Shown: piece after piece, positions 49,423 to 58,014 of the stretch
Numbering within the stretch: the stretch's first letter is position 1
How the letters are laid out: every line of letters starts with the position of its first letter
Source of the DNA: Amycolatopsis sp. CA-230715
GTDB taxonomy: Bacteria > Actinomycetota > Actinomycetes > Mycobacteriales > Pseudonocardiaceae
Length of the DNA: 64,000 nt
Assembly: GCF_018736145.1 (NCBI RefSeq)
Contig: NZ_CP059997.1
Location: 3,347,501 to 3,411,500 of the forward strand
Direction of reading: 5' to 3'
Notes under the pieces: generated by a model
Database searches by the model: none
Told to the model about the DNA's origin: nothing
Seen by the model: the letters and a program-made list of their open reading frames with translations, nothing else
Translations under genes and position numbers: made by a program

Positions 49423-49468
49423 CCAGGGGGCTTGCCCCCTGGCCGGGGTCTGGGGGCTGGGCCCCCAG
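49423..49468 (-). repeat. two G-rich hairpins between tRNA-Thr and tRNA-Met
   Basis: CCAGGGGG/CCCCCTGG (49423-49442) and CTGGGGGC/GCCCCCAG (49450-49468) are adjacent stem-loops. Such paired G/C-run elements are scattered in actinobacterial intergenic DNA. Here they may separate the two tRNA transcripts. Confidence 0.6.
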
Positions 49469-49528
49469 AGGACACCGCGAAGCGAGTTATGTTTGCCTAT
49501 TCCGGCAGACACAACTCGCCCACTCGCG

Positions 49529-49601
49529 AGCCCCTTTACGGAATCGAACCGTAGACCTTCTCCTTACCATGGAGACGCTCTGCCGACTGAGCTAAAGGGG
49601 C
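49529..49601 (-). tRNA. tRNA-Thr (GGT)
   Basis: The minus strand is a 73-nt cloverleaf with acceptor GCCCCTT/AAGGGGC, D-stem GCTC/GAGC, anticodon stem TCTCC/GGAGA with loop ATGGTAA (anticodon GGT), and T-loop TTCGATT. Confidence 0.97.
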
Positions 49602-49667
49602 CTGGCTCAACGTTCAAGCCTCGAAGAGATTACAAGACGCGGGCGGGGGTGCCGCGAGGGGGGTCCC

Positions 49668-52319
49668 CTAAGTCAGGAGGGTGAGCACGTTGTGCGCCTG
49701 ACGGCCCGGCGACCTGGCGGTTCGGGCTTGCAGCCAGGCTTCGAGCCGGTCCTCGGGCAGTGGGCGCGAAATGAGGTAGCCCTGCGCGACGTCGCAGCCC
49801 ATCGCCTCGAGCTGATCGCGGGCGACGTCCTCCTCGACGCCCTCGGCGACGACGGTGAGTCCGAGCGAGTGGCCCAGCTCGACGATGGAGCGGACGACGG
49901 CGAGGTCGCCGAGATCGGTGCCCATGCCCAGCACGAAGCTTTTGTCGATCTTGACCTCGTCGACCGGGAGCTGGCGGAGGTAGGCGAGCGACGAGTACCC
50001 GGTGCCGAAGTCGTCGACGGCGAGCACGACGCCGAGCGCGTGCAGCTCGCGCAGGATCGGCAGCGCCTTCTGCGGGTCGGACATCACACCGGACTCGGTG
50101 AGCTCGAAGGTGAGCAGCTCGGGCGGCACGCCGAACTGGTCGAGCGCGCGCACGACCTTCGCCGGGAACTCCTCGTCGGCGAGGTTGCGGACGGACAGGT
50201 TCACCGCGGCCGAGATGCGCAGGCCCTCGTCGAGCCATTTGCGGATGCGCTTGAGGGACTCTTCGAGCACGAATCCGGTGAGCACGCCGATCAGGCCGGC
50301 CGCTTCGATCGCGGGCACGAACTCGTCGGGGCTGAGCCTGCCGAACTCGGGGTGGACCCAGCGGACGAGCGCCTCGACGCCCTGCACCTGCCGGTTCGGC
50401 AGCGACACCTTGGGCTGGTAGTGCACGCTGACCTGGCCGTCTTCGAGGGACTGCCGGAACTGCGTGACCATCTGGAAGCGGCGCATGAAGATCTGGCCCA
50501 TGCTGGGCACGTATCCGCGCACTTCCTCGCCGCCGCGGGTCGCGCGGACGGCGACGTCGGCGCGTTGCAGCAGCCCGTCGACGTCGACGATCTCGCCCGC
50601 CTCCTCGACCGACGGCGACGCGTAGCCGATCATCGCGTTCGCTTCGACGGTGAGCCGGTCGACGGGGTACGGCACGGACAGTTCCGCGCGCAGGCGTTCG
50701 GCGACGCGGTGCGCCTGGTCGGGCCCGTAGGCGATGAGCAGTGCCGCGAAGGACGCGCCTTCGAGCCGAGCGACGGGCACCTCGTGGCCGAGCGCGTCGC
50801 GGATGCGCCTGCCGGCGGCGATCACCATGCGGTCCGCCCACGCGTAGCCGAGCGCGTCGCTGACCGTGGAGAAGACGTCGAGTTCGACGCGCAGCACGAC
50901 CGAGCTGGGGTGATCGCGCAGCGGTTCGCGGGCGACCTGGCGGAAGCCGAGCCGGTTGAACAGCCCGGTGAGCGGGTCGTGGTAGGCGTCGTGGCGCAGG
51001 GTCGCGAGCAACCGCCGGTTGTCGAGCGAGGTCGCGAGGTGGCTGGCCATCAGCCCGAGGAGCTGGACATCGTACTTGCCGAACCCGCGCCAGCGGGACA
51101 GCCTGTCGTGCGCTTCGACGACGCCGAGCAGCTGGTTGGCGCTGCGCAGCGGGACGACGAGCGCTTCCTGCGCGCCGCGGTCGAGCAGTGCGGCGCGGAC
51201 GTCGGAATTGGCTTCGGTGAGCCGGAAGTGCCGGACGTGCGCGCCGGGAAGGCGCAGCAGCGGGTCCTCGGCCGGCGACTGCTCGGACGGCAGCGGGTCG
51301 CCCGCGACGACGGCACGCATCTCCTCCGCCGGTTCGAGCCGCAGCCGCAGCACCACGCGTGCCGCGGAGAGCTGGTCCTTGATCCGCTCGGCGATGGTGG
51401 CCCATTCGCCGATGTCGACGCCTTCGGCGGAGTTCTCGGCCTTGCCCGCGGGCCGCGCCGCGGCTTGCTGGCCCGACCTGGCGACCATCAGGCTCACGTC
51501 GGAAAGGGCCTCCATGTCTCGTTGCTCTCGAAGCAGGTCGGAGTACGCCCAGTACAGCGCGGTGAGTCCGAGGAAGACGGCGAGCACCAGCGGCCACGCC
51601 CTGGGCGAACCGGAGATCACCAGGTAGCCGGAGAGTCCGACGGAGGCGTTGACGAAGCCGACCACCAGGATCCGCCCGGTGAGCCGGAGCGCGGTGCCGA
51701 TCCGCATCCGGCGCCGCAGCACGCGCACCGCGGCGAGCGCGAGCAGCGTGCTGACCAGCGGCGCGGTGAGGGTGCCCGCGAGCGCGGCGAGCCATTGCAT
51801 TTCGGTGGCGCCGAGCGCGTGCTGGACGACCCCGGCGACCGCGAACGCGCCGGTGATCTCGAGGAGGAAGGCGCCGGCGTTGTAGAGGACGCGTCCCGCG
51901 ACGCGGCGGGCCAGCAGTGTCCCGATCCCGGCGACGAGGTGTGCCGCGAGCACGACCTCGAACGGCGCCACGAAGAACCCGATGACCAGGGGTATTTCGG
52001 TGAACGAGATGGTCCACGAGATGCCGCTGCGCACGTCGACGTTGATGCCGAGCTGTTCGGCGAGCAGGAACGCGACCGCCAGCACCGGCCCGATCCACCA
52101 CAGGTCGCTGTCGGGTTCGAAGGGCAGCCACAGCGCGACCGCGGTCGCCGCGAGGAGGCCGACCGTGACCACGGTGACCGTGTAGACGCGGAAGCGGAAT
52201 TCGTCGGAGCGACCGGCGCGCGCGGCGGGCCGCGGTGGCCCTGCCTGGCCTGCGCCACCCCGCGTACCTGGCATGTCGACCGGGACGGAAACGTCAGGCC
52301 CGCCACCTGAGTCCGGCAT
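49668..52319 (-). CDS. membrane GAF-GGDEF-EAL protein, likely c-di-GMP phosphodiesterase
   Basis: The 883-residue protein has an N-terminal integral membrane domain of about eight helices (residues 45-270, MASE-like), a GAF-like segment (about 310-440), a GGDEF domain (about 450-615) and an EAL domain (about 630-875). The GGDEF signature is replaced by LEGASF, so cyclase activity is unlikely. The EAL motifs are intact (EALVRW, NLSVRN, ELTES, DDFGTGYSS, DKSFV, AEGVE). It should hydrolyse c-di-GMP, perhaps gated by GTP bound to the degenerate GGDEF. The start ATG at 52319 has AGGGGG 4 nt upstream. Confidence 0.88.
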   Translation of the reverse strand: MPDSGGGPDVSVPVDMPGTRGGAGQAGPPRPAARAGRSDEFRFRVYTVTVVTVGLLAATAVALWLPFEPDSDLWWIGPVLAVAFLLAEQLGINVDVRSGISWTISFTEIPLVIGFFVAPFEVVLAAHLVAGIGTLLARRVAGRVLYNAGAFLLEITGAFAVAGVVQHALGATEMQWLAALAGTLTAPLVSTLLALAAVRVLRRRMRIGTALRLTGRILVVGFVNASVGLSGYLVISGSPRAWPLVLAVFLGLTALYWAYSDLLREQRDMEALSDVSLMVARSGQQAAARPAGKAENSAEGVDIGEWATIAERIKDQLSAARVVLRLRLEPAEEMRAVVAGDPLPSEQSPAEDPLLRLPGAHVRHFRLTEANSDVRAALLDRGAQEALVVPLRSANQLLGVVEAHDRLSRWRGFGKYDVQLLGLMASHLATSLDNRRLLATLRHDAYHDPLTGLFNRLGFRQVAREPLRDHPSSVVLRVELDVFSTVSDALGYAWADRMVIAAGRRIRDALGHEVPVARLEGASFAALLIAYGPDQAHRVAERLRAELSVPYPVDRLTVEANAMIGYASPSVEEAGEIVDVDGLLQRADVAVRATRGGEEVRGYVPSMGQIFMRRFQMVTQFRQSLEDGQVSVHYQPKVSLPNRQVQGVEALVRWVHPEFGRLSPDEFVPAIEAAGLIGVLTGFVLEESLKRIRKWLDEGLRISAAVNLSVRNLADEEFPAKVVRALDQFGVPPELLTFELTESGVMSDPQKALPILRELHALGVVLAVDDFGTGYSSLAYLRQLPVDEVKIDKSFVLGMGTDLGDLAVVRSIVELGHSLGLTVVAEGVEEDVARDQLEAMGCDVAQGYLISRPLPEDRLEAWLQARTARSPGRQAHNVLTLLT

Positions 52320-52594
52320 GCAACCCCCTTCCGGCTGCTCTCCCCAGTCCGCCACCCGATCGATTCGCGCAGAGCGCACGGCCGAGCGCGAACGAGGCAT
52401 CACTGTACCCCGGAGGGCGTATTTAGGCCTCTCTCCAATCCCGATCAGATCAGCTCAGGGTTAACTCCGGCCCAACGGCGCTGACCTGCACGGACCACGG
52501 GGTGAAACAAGAGCGCTTTTCACATCCGGCCGGTATCGCAGGGAGTGACCGACCTGGGTGCGGACGACGAGCGCGAGGGGGCTTCAATGACGCG
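52320..52594. other. 275-nt divergent promoter region
   Basis: This stretch lies between the GGDEF-EAL gene (minus) and the GNAT gene (plus). It is less GC-rich near 52420-52500. I see no repeat copy and no clear dyad or promoter. Confidence 0.4.
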
Positions 52595-53533
52595 ATGGAC
52601 GTGGACACGATCGCGACCGCCCACAACGGCAGGCTGCGCACGATCGACCCCCTTCTTCCCGACGTAGATCGGCACCTCGCCGCTCCGGACGGCGCGGACC
52701 TCCTCGTCGAAACGGGCGGTTCCGCGGCGGCGGGCTTCGCCTCGCGCACCGAGGTGGCGCCGGATTCCCGTGACGCACTGTCGCGACCGCTGGTCGAGCA
52801 CACGTTGTCGGTGCACCTCGCGGGACCGGAACCCGGCGCCGCGCTGGAGGCGTTGCTCACGCGGTGGGAATCGGCCCTCTCAGCGGAAACCGCTCCCGGT
52901 GACTGGGACACCGCGGCGGTCGTCGCCAGGCCGAGCCGCGATTCGGCGGGCTGCGCGGAACTGCTCCGGCACGGGTTCTCCGCGGTCCGCGTGCTCGCCG
53001 CCCGCCCTGCCGACCGGCTCGTCGCCACCGGCCCGCGCGCCACGCCGGGCGTGCACATCCGGCCCGCGGAACAGGGCGATCTCGCCACCGCCGTCGAGCT
53101 GCAGCTCGAACTGCGGAACTACGAGGCGCAGTTCGGCGTGGTCACGCACCGCCCCGACGCGGGCAAGGTCGTGGAAGCCGAGCTCGGCGACCTGCTCTCC
53201 CGCGACAACCCCGCGCTGTGGATCGCCGAGCTGTACGGCAGGCCGCTGGGCATGCTGCACGTGCAGATGCCCAGCGAGACCGGGTGGATCGCGCCGTACA
53301 CCAGCGCGGAGCGGGTCGGCTACCTGTCCTCGCTGCACATCGCGGAGGCCGCGCGCTCGTCCGGTGTCGGAACGGCGTTGGCGTCGCACGCGCATCAGCT
53401 GTTCGACGAGGCGAGCACGGACGTGGTCTTGCTGCACCACGCGCTGGCGAACCCCCGGTCGACGCCGTTCTGGTGCGCGCAGGGCTATCGCCCGCTGTGG
53501 ACGTACTGGTACCGCCGCCCCGCGGTGCACTAG
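52595..53533 (+). CDS. GNAT-family acetyltransferase
   Basis: The 312-residue protein has a poorly conserved N-terminal half and a C-terminal GNAT domain from about residue 155 (VHIRPAEQGDLATAVELQLELRNYE). The acetyl-CoA loop is AARSSGVGTALASHAHQL, and the last strand is STPFWCAQGYRPLWTYWYRR. It should transfer an acetyl group to a small molecule or protein; the substrate is unknown. The N-terminal half may be a degenerate second GNAT lobe (DWDTAAVVARPSR, AELLRHGFSAVRVLA). The start ATG at 52595 has only a distant GAGGGGG, so it is uncertain. Confidence 0.75.
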   Translation: MDVDTIATAHNGRLRTIDPLLPDVDRHLAAPDGADLLVETGGSAAAGFASRTEVAPDSRDALSRPLVEHTLSVHLAGPEPGAALEALLTRWESALSAETAPGDWDTAAVVARPSRDSAGCAELLRHGFSAVRVLAARPADRLVATGPRATPGVHIRPAEQGDLATAVELQLELRNYEAQFGVVTHRPDAGKVVEAELGDLLSRDNPALWIAELYGRPLGMLHVQMPSETGWIAPYTSAERVGYLSSLHIAEAARSSGVGTALASHAHQLFDEASTDVVLLHHALANPRSTPFWCAQGYRPLWTYWYRRPAVH

Positions 53534-53554
53534 GCGGCCGCCGAACCGGGCATA

Positions 53555-53574
53555 TGCACCAGCGCCCTGGTGCA
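53555..53574 (+). other. hairpin TGCACCAG-CGCC-CTGGTGCA
   Basis: A perfect 8-bp dyad lies 22 nt after the GNAT stop and about 95 nt before the methyltransferase start. Related half-sites (TGCATCC, CTGGTGCG) follow to 53607. It may be a terminator or an operator for the next gene. Confidence 0.5.
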
Positions 53575-53667
53575 TCCACGAATGCATCCGCTGGTGCGCG
53601 TGCACGCGGCGCGCCTGGAGCGGTACCCTCGGCCAGCCAGCGTCCCGGAGCGGCTGGGGATTTTTCG

Positions 53668-54516
53668 ATGAGCGAAGTGTTGAGGTCGGCGCCCGCGGCG
53701 CCGGCCAGGGTGAACACCGACAAGCCGTCGGCGGCCCGCATGTACGACTGGTTCCTCGGCGGCACCCAGAACTGGGCGGTCGACCGGGAGTTCGGGCGCA
53801 AGGTCGAACGCGTCTGGCCGCACATCCGGGTCGTCGCGAGGCAGAACCGGCAGTTCATGAACCGGGTGGTCCGGCACGCACTGGACGCCGGGATCCGCCA
53901 GTTCGTCGACCTCGGCTCCGGCGAGCCGACGATCGGCAACGTGCACGAGGTCGTGCGGCGGCACCTGCCGAAGGGGGAACGCGCCCGGGTCACCTACGTC
54001 GACTACGAGCCGATTTCGGTCGTGCACGTGACCGCGATGCTCGACCAGGACCGCGCGCAGGACTGGGCCACCGTGGCGCAGCACGACCTGCGGGACGTCC
54101 CGGGCGTGCTGGCCGATCGCGACGTCCGCAGGCTGATCGACTTCTCGAAACCGGTGTGCCTGCTGATGATCGCGGTGCTGCACTTCCTCGGCGACGACGA
54201 CCGGCCAGGCGACGTGGTGCGCGCCTACCGGGACGAACTGGCGCCGGGGAGCTGGCTCGGGCTGTCGCACATCGCCTCCGACGAGGCCGACGCCGCGGGG
54301 AAGGTCCAGATCGAACGGTTCGGCGAGGCGTACCAGAAGACGACCAACCCGCTCTGGGTCCGCGACCGCGAAGAGGTCGAGGGCTGGTTCGACGGCTGGC
54401 AGCTGGTCCGCCCCGGTTTCGTGCACCTGCCGGACTGGCGGCCCGAGCGCAGGGTCACCGAATCGGAGGCCGAAGGCCGCCCGTTCGCGTGGTGCGGTGT
54501 GGGCAAGAAGCTCTGA
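53668..54516 (+). CDS. DUF574 SAM-dependent methyltransferase
   Basis: The 282-residue protein matches the actinobacterial DUF574 (Methyltransf_19) family. It opens with VNTDKPSAARMYDWFLGGTQNWAVDREFG, has the SAM motif FVDLGSGEPT near residue 90 and VTYVDYEPISVVHV for the ribose-binding Asp, and ends FAWCGVGKKL. These proteins are numerous in Streptomyces and Amycolatopsis and often lie near DUF5753 or DUF397 regulators; their substrates are unknown. A GGGGA site lies 7 nt before the ATG. Confidence 0.87.
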   Translation: MSEVLRSAPAAPARVNTDKPSAARMYDWFLGGTQNWAVDREFGRKVERVWPHIRVVARQNRQFMNRVVRHALDAGIRQFVDLGSGEPTIGNVHEVVRRHLPKGERARVTYVDYEPISVVHVTAMLDQDRAQDWATVAQHDLRDVPGVLADRDVRRLIDFSKPVCLLMIAVLHFLGDDDRPGDVVRAYRDELAPGSWLGLSHIASDEADAAGKVQIERFGEAYQKTTNPLWVRDREEVEGWFDGWQLVRPGFVHLPDWRPERRVTESEAEGRPFAWCGVGKKL

Positions 54517-54582
54517 GTTTATTCCCCCGGTGACGCTCGCTACGAGCGAACAACCAGCGGAAACAAACGCGCACTCGAAGAA

Positions 54583-54603
54583 GTTGAGCGAGGTGAACTC
54601 AAC
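54583..54603 (+). promoter_or_regulatory. HAIR-like HspR operator upstream of lon
   Basis: GTTGAGC-N7-ACTCAAC matches the HAIR inverted repeat CTTGAGT-N7-ACTCAAG in spacing and at 6 of 7 positions in the right arm. It ends 17 nt before the lon ATG. HspR represses chaperone and lon genes in Streptomyces through such sites, so heat or protein-folding stress should induce this gene. Confidence 0.7.
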
Positions 54604-54620
54604 CTTCAAGGAGTGCACAG

Positions 54621-57032
54621 ATGAGTGAGACACGCCTCCTGCCCGTCCTCCCGATCGATGACGACGTGGTGCTGCCCGGCATGGTCGTGCCGCTCGACCT
54701 GACCGAAGGCGAGACCCGCGCCGCGGTGGAGTCCGCGCAGGCGAAGGCGCCCAGCGGCGCCTCGTTCCCCGGGATCCGGTCGGCCGCGCCGCAGCAGCGC
54801 GCCGAGGTCCTGATCGTGCCGAGGATCGACGGTGAGTACGCCGAGATCGGCACGATCGCCACCGTCGACCGCGTCGGGCGGGTGCCCGGCGGCAAGGCGG
54901 CGGCACTGGTGCGCGGCACCGGCCGCGCCCGCGTCGGCCACATCGCGGACGGCCCCGGCGCGGCGCGCTGGGTGCACGCCGAAGCCGCGCCGGAAACGGA
55001 AACCGGCGGCGAACGCGCGAAAACCCTTGCCGCCGAATACAAATCGCTGGTCATCTCCGTGCTCGAACAGCGCGGCGGCTGGCAGATGATCGACGCGGTG
55101 AACGGCCTCGAAGACCCGTCGGCGATCGCCGACCTGGCCGGGAACGCGCCGTACCTCGACGTCAAGGAGAAGCTGGAGCTGCTCCTGACCCTGGATGTGC
55201 CGTCCCGCTTGGAAAAGGCTCTCGAGTCGACGCGCGAGCACCTGGCGGAGCTGGAGGTCAACGACACCATCCGCAAGGACGTCGCGGAGGGCATGGAGAA
55301 GCAGCAGAAGGAGTTCCTGCTGCGCCGCCAGCTCGAAGCGATCAAGAAGGAGCTCGGCGAGCTGGACGGGTCCGGTGAGGACGACGACTACCGCTCGCGC
55401 GTGGAGTCGGCCGAGCTGCCAGAGCACGTCCGCAAGGCCGCACTGTCCGAAGTGGACAAACTGGAGCGGACCTCGGAGCAGTCGCCGGAGGGCGGCTGGA
55501 TCCGCACCTGGCTGGACACCGTGCTCGAAATGCCTTGGCAGAGCACGACTGAGGACGTGCACGACATCGCGGCCGCGCGCGAAGTGCTCGACGCGGACCA
55601 CGCCGGTCTCGACGACGTGAAGGAACGGATCATCGAATACTTGGCTGTGCGCGCGCGGCGTGCGCAGGCGGGCAAGGGTGCCGTGGGTGGCCGTCGTTCC
55701 GGGGCTGTGCTGGCGCTCGTGGGCCCGCCGGGGGTCGGCAAGACCTCGCTCGGCGAGTCCGTGGCGAAGGCGATGGACCGGAAGTTCGTGCGGGTCGCGC
55801 TCGGCGGGATCCGGGACGAGGCCGAGATCCGCGGGCACCGGCGCACCTATGTCGGCGCGATGCCGGGGCGGATCGTGCGCGCCATCAAGGAAGCGGGTTC
55901 GATGAACCCGGTCGTGCTGCTCGACGAGGTGGACAAGGTCGGCGCGGACTACCGGGGCGACCCGACCGCCGCGCTGCTGGAAGTGCTCGACCCCGAGCAG
56001 AACCACACCTTCCGCGACCACTACCTCGAGGTCGAGCTGGACCTGTCGGACGTGGTGTTCCTGGCGACCGCGAACGCGCTGGAGACGATTCCCGGGCCGC
56101 TGCTGGACCGGATGGAGCTGGTCAGCCTCGACGGGTACACCGAGCACGAGAAGGTGACCATCGGGCGTGACCACCTGCTCCCGCGCGAGCTGGAGCGGGC
56201 CGGGCTCGCCGACGGCGACGTCACGCTGACCGACGCGGCGCTGAGCCGGATCGCCGCCGAGTACACCCGCGAAGCCGGGGTGCGCGCCGCGAACCGGACC
56301 ATCGCGAAGGTGCTGCGGAAGATCACCACGAAGGTGGCGCTCGACGAGCTGGCGCTGCCGGTGACCGTCGATGTGTCCGATTTAGACACTTACCTCGGCC
56401 GCCCCCGGCACCTGCCGGAGTCGTCGCTGCCCGCGTCGACGCAGCGGACCTCGATCCCCGGTGTCGCGACCGGGCTCGCGGTGACCGGTGCCGGTGGCGA
56501 CGTGCTCTACATCGAGGCGTCGCTGGCGGACGCGGAATCCGGCTCGACCGGGCTTTCGCTGACCGGTCAGCTCGGGGACGTGATGAAGGAGTCGGTGCAG
56601 ATCGCGCTGTCGTACCTGCGTTCGCGGGGCGCCGAGCTGGAACTGCCGGTGGGTGACCTGAAGGACCGCGGCATCCACGTGCACGTTCCGGCGGGCGCGG
56701 TGCCGAAGGACGGGCCGTCGGCCGGGATCACCATGACCACCGCGCTCGCGTCGCTGCTTTCGGGCCGCGTCGTGAAGGCGGACGTGGCGATGACCGGCGA
56801 GGTGTCGCTGACCGGGCGGGTGCTGCCGATCGGCGGCGTGAAGCAGAAGCTGCTCGCGGCGCACCGGGCCGGGATGAAGACCGTGATCATCCCGCAGCGC
56901 AACGAGCCCGATCTGGACGACGTGCCGGCCGAGGTCCTCTCGGAGCTGGACGTGCACGCCGTGGCGAACGTGCGCGAGGTCCTCGACCTCGCGCTCGAAC
57001 CAGCCGCCGCCCCGATCCCGCAGGCCGCCTGA
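54621..57032 (+). CDS. lon: ATP-dependent protease Lon
   Basis: The 803-residue LonA protease has an N-terminal substrate domain, a coiled coil (EGMEKQQKEFLLRRQLEAIKKELGE), an AAA+ domain with Walker A GPPGVGKT near residue 370 and Walker B VVLLDEVDK, and a protease domain with catalytic Ser700 in PKDGPSAG and Lys743 in GGVKQK. It degrades misfolded and regulatory proteins in the cytosol. The N-terminal domain carries a shortened PUA-like region. AAGGAG lies 7 nt before the ATG, and a HAIR-like operator sits just upstream. Mycobacterium tuberculosis lacks lon, while Streptomyces and Amycolatopsis-like bacteria keep it. Confidence 0.97.
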   Translation: MSETRLLPVLPIDDDVVLPGMVVPLDLTEGETRAAVESAQAKAPSGASFPGIRSAAPQQRAEVLIVPRIDGEYAEIGTIATVDRVGRVPGGKAAALVRGTGRARVGHIADGPGAARWVHAEAAPETETGGERAKTLAAEYKSLVISVLEQRGGWQMIDAVNGLEDPSAIADLAGNAPYLDVKEKLELLLTLDVPSRLEKALESTREHLAELEVNDTIRKDVAEGMEKQQKEFLLRRQLEAIKKELGELDGSGEDDDYRSRVESAELPEHVRKAALSEVDKLERTSEQSPEGGWIRTWLDTVLEMPWQSTTEDVHDIAAAREVLDADHAGLDDVKERIIEYLAVRARRAQAGKGAVGGRRSGAVLALVGPPGVGKTSLGESVAKAMDRKFVRVALGGIRDEAEIRGHRRTYVGAMPGRIVRAIKEAGSMNPVVLLDEVDKVGADYRGDPTAALLEVLDPEQNHTFRDHYLEVELDLSDVVFLATANALETIPGPLLDRMELVSLDGYTEHEKVTIGRDHLLPRELERAGLADGDVTLTDAALSRIAAEYTREAGVRAANRTIAKVLRKITTKVALDELALPVTVDVSDLDTYLGRPRHLPESSLPASTQRTSIPGVATGLAVTGAGGDVLYIEASLADAESGSTGLSLTGQLGDVMKESVQIALSYLRSRGAELELPVGDLKDRGIHVHVPAGAVPKDGPSAGITMTTALASLLSGRVVKADVAMTGEVSLTGRVLPIGGVKQKLLAAHRAGMKTVIIPQRNEPDLDDVPAEVLSELDVHAVANVREVLDLALEPAAAPIPQAA

Positions 57033-57093
57033 CCCGCTCGGCCGCTCCGAAGGCCCGCCCCCGAACCTCCCCGGGGGTGGGCCTTCCCAGCTG

Positions 57094-57111
57094 CGTTTAG
57101 CGGGCTAAACG
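57094..57111 (-). repeat. GTTTAGC palindrome, copy 15
   Basis: CGTTTAGCGGGCTAAACG on the plus strand is the first of three same-direction copies about 55 nt apart between lon and dedA. The CC strand points outward from dedA. Confidence 0.85.
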
Positions 57112-57140
57112 TCGTCAGCCACCTCCCGGCCGGGCGGGGC

Positions 57141-57174
57141 GCGGAGTGCGTTTAGCGGGCTAAACGCACTCCGC
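57141..57174 (-). repeat. GTTTAGC palindrome, copy 16, in a 34-nt perfect hairpin
   Basis: The core (57149-57166) is perfect and the symmetry extends, so 57141-57156 pairs with 57159-57174 (16 bp, GG centre). It lies midway between the convergent lon and dedA genes and can serve as a two-way terminator. Confidence 0.85.
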
Positions 57175-57205
57175 GGGCTCCCGGCGGGAAGGCGGCTCCG
57201 GCCCG

Positions 57206-57223
57206 CAGTTAGCGGGCTAAACG
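57206..57223 (-). repeat. GTTTAGC palindrome, copy 17
   Basis: CAGTTAGCGGGCTAAACG carries the variant arm. It lies 12 nt past the dedA stop in the dedA direction. Confidence 0.8.
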
Positions 57224-57235
57224 TCGTCGCCGGGA

Positions 57236-57880
57236 TCAGACTCGGGAGCGGGTGCGCAGGCGGGAGGTGACGAAGAGGGCGACGGCCAGGACTACCAGGC
57301 CGATCACCAGGTACTGGAAGTAGTCGGCGTAGTCGCTGACCAGGTGCCAGTTCTCCCCCAGCAGGTACCCGGTCACGACGAACAGCGCGTTCCACAGCAG
57401 GCTGCCGAGCGTGGTCAGCGACAGGAACTTCCAGAACGGCATCCGTTCGATCCCGGCTGGCAGCGAGATGAGGCTGCGGAAGATCGGCACCATCCGGCCG
57501 AAGAACACCGCCTTCGTGCCGTGGCGGGCGAACCAGGCTTCGGTCTTGTCGAAGTCGGACGCCTTGACCAGCGGGATCCTCGCCATCAGCGCACGGGTGC
57601 GGTCGCGGCCGAGCAGCAGGCCGAGGTAGTACATGACGATCGCGCCCGCCACCGAGCCCACGGTGGTCCAGGTGAGCGCGCCGAGCAGGCTGAAGGTGCC
57701 CTTGCTGGCGGAGAACCCGGCGAGCGGCAGCACCAGCTCGCTCGGGATGGGCGGGAACAGGTTGTCGAGGCCGACGATGACGGCGGCGCCGAGTCCGCCG
57801 AGGGTGTCCATCAGATCGACGGCCCAGCCCGCGAGGCCTCCCATGGGTTCGACGGTGGTCTGTGCGAGAACGGGGTGCAT
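57236..57880 (-). CDS. DedA-family membrane protein
   Basis: The 214-residue protein has about five membrane helices and the DedA/VTT core motif FFGRMVPIFRSLISLPAGIERM with its conserved Arg and Gly, as well as ENLFPP-like DNLFPPIPSELVLPLAGF near residue 40. DedA proteins are undecaprenyl phosphate or phospholipid flippases/exchangers that support envelope homeostasis. It is a single-gene unit that starts at an ATG at 57880. Confidence 0.9.
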   Translation of the reverse strand: MHPVLAQTTVEPMGGLAGWAVDLMDTLGGLGAAVIVGLDNLFPPIPSELVLPLAGFSASKGTFSLLGALTWTTVGSVAGAIVMYYLGLLLGRDRTRALMARIPLVKASDFDKTEAWFARHGTKAVFFGRMVPIFRSLISLPAGIERMPFWKFLSLTTLGSLLWNALFVVTGYLLGENWHLVSDYADYFQYLVIGLVVLAVALFVTSRLRTRSRV

Positions 57881-58014
57881 GACGGCCTTTCGTGGTCGCT
57901 GAACTCCTCAACGACGCTAGAAACCGGCGCGTGCCTCGACACTGGGGAACGGCACCCGAAAACCCTGCGGAAAGCCGCAGTACACGCTGGTCGGCGGGCG
58001 GATAACCTGCGGCT

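Noticed and set aside
49692..52310. 872-codon plus-strand frame opposite the GGDEF-EAL gene
   Set aside because: An antisense shadow; the minus-strand protein has clear domains.
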